NCBI GenBank assembly: GCA_016199325.1 | Contig: JACQGW010000438.1 | Location: 1 to 17,546, forward strand | Direction of reading: 5' to 3' | Origin: Chloroflexota bacterium | GTDB lineage: Bacteria; Chloroflexota; Dehalococcoidia; JACQGW01 | Length of the DNA: 17,546 bases | Part shown: positions 14,250 to 17,546 of the stretch, one piece after another | Numbering within the stretch: the stretch's first letter is position 1 | How the letters are laid out: each line of letters starts with the position of its first letter | Notes under the pieces: model-generated | Seen by the model: only the letters and a program-made list of their open reading frames with translations | What the model was told of the DNA's origin: nothing | Databases searched by the model: none | Made by a program: the position numbers and the translations under genes

Positions 14250-15011
14250 ATGCGAATCGACATTCTGACGCTCTTCCCGGGCATGTTCGCCGGGCCGTTT
14301 AGCGAGAGCATCGTCAAACGGGCGGTCGAGCGCGGGCTCGTCACCATCGGCGTACACAACATCCGCGACTACGCGACCGACCGCCACCGCACGACCGACG
14401 ACTATCCGTACGGCGGCGGCGCCGGCATGGTGATGAAACCGGAGCCGGCATTCGCCTGTATCGAGGCCGTGCTCGACTGGAGCGCCGGCGATGCCGAGAG
14501 CCCGACCCCACCGCCGGCGCCCATCATCCTGATGACGCCCCAGGGCCGGCTCTTCACCCAGCGCGTCGCCGAGGAGCTCTCGCGGCAGGAGCGGATCGTC
14601 CTGCTCTGCGGCCACTACGAGGGGGTGGACGAACGGATCCGGCAGCACCTGGCGACCGACGAGATCTCGATTGGCGACTACGTGCTGACCGGCGGCGAGC
14701 TGGCCGCGATGGTGGTCGTCGACGCGACCGTGCGGCTGCTCCCCGGCGTCGTCGCCGAGGAATCGATCGCCGAGGAGTCCCACGCGGCCGGGCTTCTGGA
14801 GTATCCCCAGTACACCCGCCCGGCCAGCTTCCGCGGCTGGACCGTGCCGGACGTGCTGCTTTCGGGCCATCACGGCGAGGTTGCCCGCTGGCGGCGACGC
14901 CAGGCGATCCTGCGAACCGCCCGGCGCCGGCTGGACCTCTTGAGCCAGGCCACGCTGACGCCGACTGAGCGGCAATGGCTGACAGAGGCGCTGGAGCGAC
15001 CATTGGAGTGA
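14250..15011 (+). CDS. trmD: tRNA (guanine-37-N1)-methyltransferase
   Basis: This enzyme methylates G37 beside the tRNA anticodon using S-adenosylmethionine, which prevents +1 frameshifting. The 253 residues are a normal length. Signatures are [11 protein letters not shown] (50-60), the trefoil-knot cofactor segments [12 protein letters not shown] (119-130) and [12 protein letters not shown] (141-152), and [11 protein letters not shown]. Where Escherichia coli has the proposed catalytic Asp169 (TEDSF), this protein appears to have Glu176 (AEESH). The ATG directly follows the TGA of the upstream gene and has no ribosome site, so coupled translation is likely. The usual neighbours rpsP, rimM and rplS are absent. 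The stop lies within a few bases of the acyl-CoA dehydrogenase start. Confidence 0.96.
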   Translation: MRIDILTLFPGMFAGPFSESIVKRAVERGLVTIGVHNIRDYATDRHRTTDDYPYGGGAGMVMKPEPAFACIEAVLDWSAGDAESPTPPPAPIILMTPQGRLFTQRVAEELSRQERIVLLCGHYEGVDERIRQHLATDEISIGDYVLTGGELAAMVVVDATVRLLPGVVAEESIAEESHAAGLLEYPQYTRPASFRGWTVPDVLLSGHHGEVARWRRRQAILRTARRRLDLLSQATLTPTERQWLTEALERPLE

Positions 15012-15016
15012 CGACT

Positions 15017-16177
15017 GTGAGCGGTTTTCTTTCCGAAGAGCATGAGCTGCTGAGACAGACGGTGCGCGACCTGGCTGCGAAGGTGGTCGCGCCGCGGGCC
15101 GCCGAGATCGACCGGACTGCGAGCTATCCGTGGGACGTCAAAGAGGCGTTTGCTCGCCATGACCTGCTTGGCCTCTCGATCCCGCAGGAGTTCGGCGGGG
15201 TTGGCGCCGACCGGCTCGCGACCTGTCTGGCGATCGAGGAGGTCGCGCGCGTCTGCGCGTCGTCGTCCCTGATCGTCGCCGTGCAGGACCTTGGCTGCAC
15301 TCCCATCGTTCTGGCCGGCACCGACGAGCAGAAACGCCGCTTCCTGCCGAGCGCGGCGGCGGGCGAGCATCTGGCGGCGTTCGCCCTGACCGAGCCGAGC
15401 TCGGGCTCCGACGCCGCGGCGATGTCCAGCCGGGCTGTCCGCCGCGGCGATGAATACATTCTGAACGGCACCAAGAACTTCACCAGCAACGCCTCGGTGG
15501 CGCACCTCTACTGCGTCTTCACCATCACGGACCCGGCTCGCGGCACGCGCGGCATCACCGCGTTCGTCGTCGAGCGGGACACGCCCGGCTTCGAGGTGAC
15601 CCGACTGGAAGAGAAGATGGGCATCCGCGGCTCGCCGACCGGGCAGTTGCGCTTCGAGGAGTGCCGGATCCCGGCCGCCAACCGGCTCGGCGCCGAAGGC
15701 GACGGCTTCAAGATCGCCATGCAGACGCTCGACCGGACGCGTTGCGGCATCGCCGCCCAGGCGATCGGGATCGCCCAGGGCGCGCTCGACTGCGCCGTCG
15801 CCTATGCCAAAGAGCGCGTCCAGTTCGGGCAGCCCATCGCCCAGTTCCAGGGCATCCAGTTCATGCTGGCGGACATGGCGATGCAGGTGGAGGCGGCGCG
15901 CCAGCTCACGTACCGGGCGGCGGTCGAGGCCGAAGCGGCGGGCCCGGACATGACCCGCCTCTCGGCGATGGCCAAGTGCCTCGCCTCGGACGTCGCCATG
16001 CGGGTGACGACCGACGCCGTCCAGGTGCTCGGCGGGTACGGCTACCTGCGCGATTTCCCGGTGGAGCGGATGATGCGAGACGCCAAGATCACGCAGATCT
16101 ACGAGGGCACCAACCAGATCCAGCGGCTCGTCATCGCCCGCGCCCTCCTGACGGCGAATCCGGGTGGTGCGGGATGA
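15017..16177 (+). CDS. Acyl-CoA dehydrogenase (short-chain type)
   Basis: A 386-residue flavoenzyme that introduces the alpha-beta double bond in acyl-CoA and passes electrons to ETF. The order is a helical N-terminal domain (LSEEHELLRQTVRDLA), a middle domain with the FAD/substrate motif ALTEPSSGSDAA (about 120-131), and a C-terminal domain with YGYLRDFPVERMMRDAKI and IYEGTNQIQR, whose Glu363 is at the catalytic-base position of short- and medium-chain enzymes. The GTG at 15017 has GGAG 8 bases upstream; the in-frame GTG at 15008, overlapping the trmD stop by 4 bases, is the alternative. The stop overlaps the next ATG in ATGA. Butyryl-CoA or similar chain length is likely, but the substrate is not certain. 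Confidence 0.93.
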   Translation: MSGFLSEEHELLRQTVRDLAAKVVAPRAAEIDRTASYPWDVKEAFARHDLLGLSIPQEFGGVGADRLATCLAIEEVARVCASSSLIVAVQDLGCTPIVLAGTDEQKRRFLPSAAAGEHLAAFALTEPSSGSDAAAMSSRAVRRGDEYILNGTKNFTSNASVAHLYCVFTITDPARGTRGITAFVVERDTPGFEVTRLEEKMGIRGSPTGQLRFEECRIPAANRLGAEGDGFKIAMQTLDRTRCGIAAQAIGIAQGALDCAVAYAKERVQFGQPIAQFQGIQFMLADMAMQVEAARQLTYRAAVEAEAAGPDMTRLSAMAKCLASDVAMRVTTDAVQVLGGYGYLRDFPVERMMRDAKITQIYEGTNQIQRLVIARALLTANPGGAG

Positions 16178-17391
16178 ACGATCGAGGACACCTGGTCGTC
16201 GGACAGTCCGGCGGGGTGACGGCGGTGATGAACGCCAGTCTGCTTGGCGTCGTCCAGGAGGCGTTCCGGCACCAGGCGATCGATGGGATCTACGGCATGG
16301 TCAACGGGATCGAGGGGCTTCTCGAGGAGCGTCTGGTGGACCTGCGCCAGGAGGACCCCATCGTCCTGGAGGGCCTGCTCCAGACGCCGTCGGCTGCGCT
16401 GGGCTCCTGCCGCTACCGGCTTCGTCCGGGCGACGAGGATCGGGCGCTCGCCGTCCTGAAGAGGCACGGCGTCCGCCATTTCCTCTACATCGGCGGCAAC
16501 GACTCGGCGGAAACCTCGCACCGCCTTCACCTGGCGGCGACCCGCACCGGCTATCCCCTCCAGGTCGTCGGCATCCCCAAGACGGTCGACAACGATCTGC
16601 CGGTGACCGACCACTCCCCCGGTTACGGCAGCGCGGCGCGCTTCCTGGCAACAGCCGTCCAGGACGCCGGGCGAGACACCGAGGCGACGGCCCGAGTCTA
16701 TCCGGTCAAGCTGATCGAGGTCATGGGGCGAAACGCCGGCTGGCTCGTCGCGGCGTCGGCGCTCGGCAAGCGCCATCTGGCCGACCCGCCCCATCTCATC
16801 TATCCACCGGAGCGGCCGCTGGGGCTGAGCAGGTTCGTCGAGCAGGTTCAGGACGTCGTCCGCGCCCTCGGGCACGCCGTCGTCGTCGTCGGCGAGAACG
16901 TGTGCGACGAGGCAGGCGCGGCGATCGCCGGTGGAGAGGTGCTCTTCGTCGACGCCTTCGGCCATCCGTACCACGAAAGCCCGGCCGCGTTCCTCTGTCG
17001 GACCATCACCCGAGAGCTTGGCTTGCCGGCGCGCTTCGACAAGCCCGGCACCCTCCAGCGCATGAGCACCCTTGCCCTCTCCCACGTCGACGTTGGCGAG
17101 GCGTACCTGGCGGGCCAGGCGGCGGTCCGGGCCGCGGTCGCGGGCGAGTCGGACCGGATGGTCATTCTGGTCCGCGAGCCGGGGCCGGAGTACCGAGCGA
17201 CCACCGGCCTGGCGCCGCTCGTCGCGATCGCCGGCCAGGAGCGGCGGCTCCCACCCGATTACCTGACGGAGGAGGGCACCGCCGTCACGACCGCCTTCGC
17301 CGACTACGCCCGCCCCCTGCTCGGCGCGCCCCTCCCGACCCACGTCCACCTCAAGCGTGTGCCCGTGGCACGAGTGATGAGTGATGGGTGA
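16174..17391 (+). CDS. 6-phosphofructokinase, probably PPi-dependent
   Basis: A 405-residue PfkA-superfamily enzyme that phosphorylates fructose 6-phosphate. Motifs are GQSGGVTAVMNAS (10-22), IGGNDSAET (106-114), PKTVDNDL (135-142) and MGRNAGW (184-190). The Asp110 in GGNDS and Lys136 in PKTVDND are the residues that mark pyrophosphate-dependent enzymes; ATP enzymes have Gly at both places. The reaction would be reversible, serving both glycolysis and gluconeogenesis. The ATG overlaps the acyl-CoA dehydrogenase stop by 4 bases (ATGA). The last residues, RVMSDG, and the stop codon are encoded by a heptamer repeat (17374-17397), so the native C-terminus may have been altered. PPi use is inferred from the motifs, not shown. 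Confidence 0.93.
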   Translation: MNDRGHLVVGQSGGVTAVMNASLLGVVQEAFRHQAIDGIYGMVNGIEGLLEERLVDLRQEDPIVLEGLLQTPSAALGSCRYRLRPGDEDRALAVLKRHGVRHFLYIGGNDSAETSHRLHLAATRTGYPLQVVGIPKTVDNDLPVTDHSPGYGSAARFLATAVQDAGRDTEATARVYPVKLIEVMGRNAGWLVAASALGKRHLADPPHLIYPPERPLGLSRFVEQVQDVVRALGHAVVVVGENVCDEAGAAIAGGEVLFVDAFGHPYHESPAAFLCRTITRELGLPARFDKPGTLQRMSTLALSHVDVGEAYLAGQAAVRAAVAGESDRMVILVREPGPEYRATTGLAPLVAIAGQERRLPPDYLTEEGTAVTTAFADYARPLLGAPLPTHVHLKRVPVARVMSDG

Positions 17392-17397
17392 TGAGTG
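17374..17397. repeat. Heptamer repeat supplying the phosphofructokinase stop
   Basis: GTGATGA GTGATGG GTGATGA runs across the end of the phosphofructokinase gene and encodes its final residues and stop codon. It is built like the 7-nt repeats at 2117-2139 and 10021-10083. Confidence 0.7.
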
Positions 17398-17516
17398 TGC
17401 AGCGGTCCATTTCGACCCGGCGCTGGCGCGGACCGTGGAGGCGAGGCCGACGGCGTTCCCCACAGCCGTGCCGGTCGGAGCCCGGTGCGGGTCTCTGCGG
17501 GCCCGCCGGGCCGTTG

Positions 17517-17546
17517 GAGCAAGCAAGCGGCGCCGCTTGCTTGCTC
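17517..17546. repeat. Perfect 30-bp palindrome at window end
   Basis: Bases 17517-17531 and 17532-17546 are exact reverse complements with no spacer, reading AAGCGGC-GCCGCTT at the centre. It ends at the window edge and may extend further. It lies about 125 bases after the phosphofructokinase stop and could be a terminator or an interspersed palindrome. Its centre resembles the hairpin at 1524-1558. I see no gene in 17398-17516. Confidence 0.75.

Noticed and set aside
13707..14975. Minus-strand open frame of 422 codons
   Set aside because: It runs opposite both the MogA-like and trmD genes, whose motifs are unambiguous, and shows no domain of its own.
16099..17526. Long minus-strand open frame of 475 codons
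   Set aside because: It lies opposite the phosphofructokinase gene, has no recognisable motif, and its composition mirrors the sense strand.

Overview
The window is a GC-rich stretch of bacterial chromosome with about fifteen genes. Many start at GTG and one at TTG. The gene content suits a member of the Chloroflexota, perhaps near the Thermomicrobia: an alpha-type glutamine synthetase, small CxxC/CxxC proteins of a sort common in that phylum, a pyrophosphate-type phosphofructokinase, and many interspersed palindromes and short tandem repeats. This placement is an inference from general character; no rRNA or other diagnostic marker is present. I see no phage genes, transposase, CRISPR array, tRNA or rRNA.

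Layout. (1) 55-1416: glutamine synthetase, followed by two hairpins and a small membrane protein on the minus strand (1578-1889). (2) 2002-10011: a plus-strand surface-polysaccharide block. It holds a GT39-type membrane glycosyltransferase, two GT4 glycosyltransferases, an O-antigen ligase/polymerase-like protein fused to TPR repeats, and a WecA/TagO-type initiating sugar-phosphate transferase. Together these could start a lipid-linked glycan, extend it and polymerise or transfer it. (3) 10093-12396: a minus-strand HU gene, then two related small CxxC/CxxC proteins on the plus strand, on either side of a minus-strand lipoprotein polysaccharide deacetylase that could modify envelope glycan. (4) 12393-13577: chorismate synthase on the minus strand. 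(5) 13743-17391: a tightly packed plus-strand operon (mogA/moaB-like, trmD, acyl-CoA dehydrogenase, PPi-type phosphofructokinase) behind a near-consensus promoter. Its genes touch or nearly touch, yet their functions are unrelated.

The least explained signal is the repeats. Four low-complexity patches at gene edges (about 4-29, 2117-2139, 10021-10083, 17374-17397) share a 7-nt period although their words differ. A second class is palindromic and built around a GAAGCGSC core (1524-1558, 2777-2880, 17517-17546). One member has entered the coding sequence of the GT39 gene without breaking its frame: a 30-bp unit repeated exactly, plus an inverted copy. The same gene also appears to start on a leaderless mRNA. 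I found no clear case for a new defence or mobile system. The best candidates for something undescribed are these repeats and the paired zinc-ribbon proteins.
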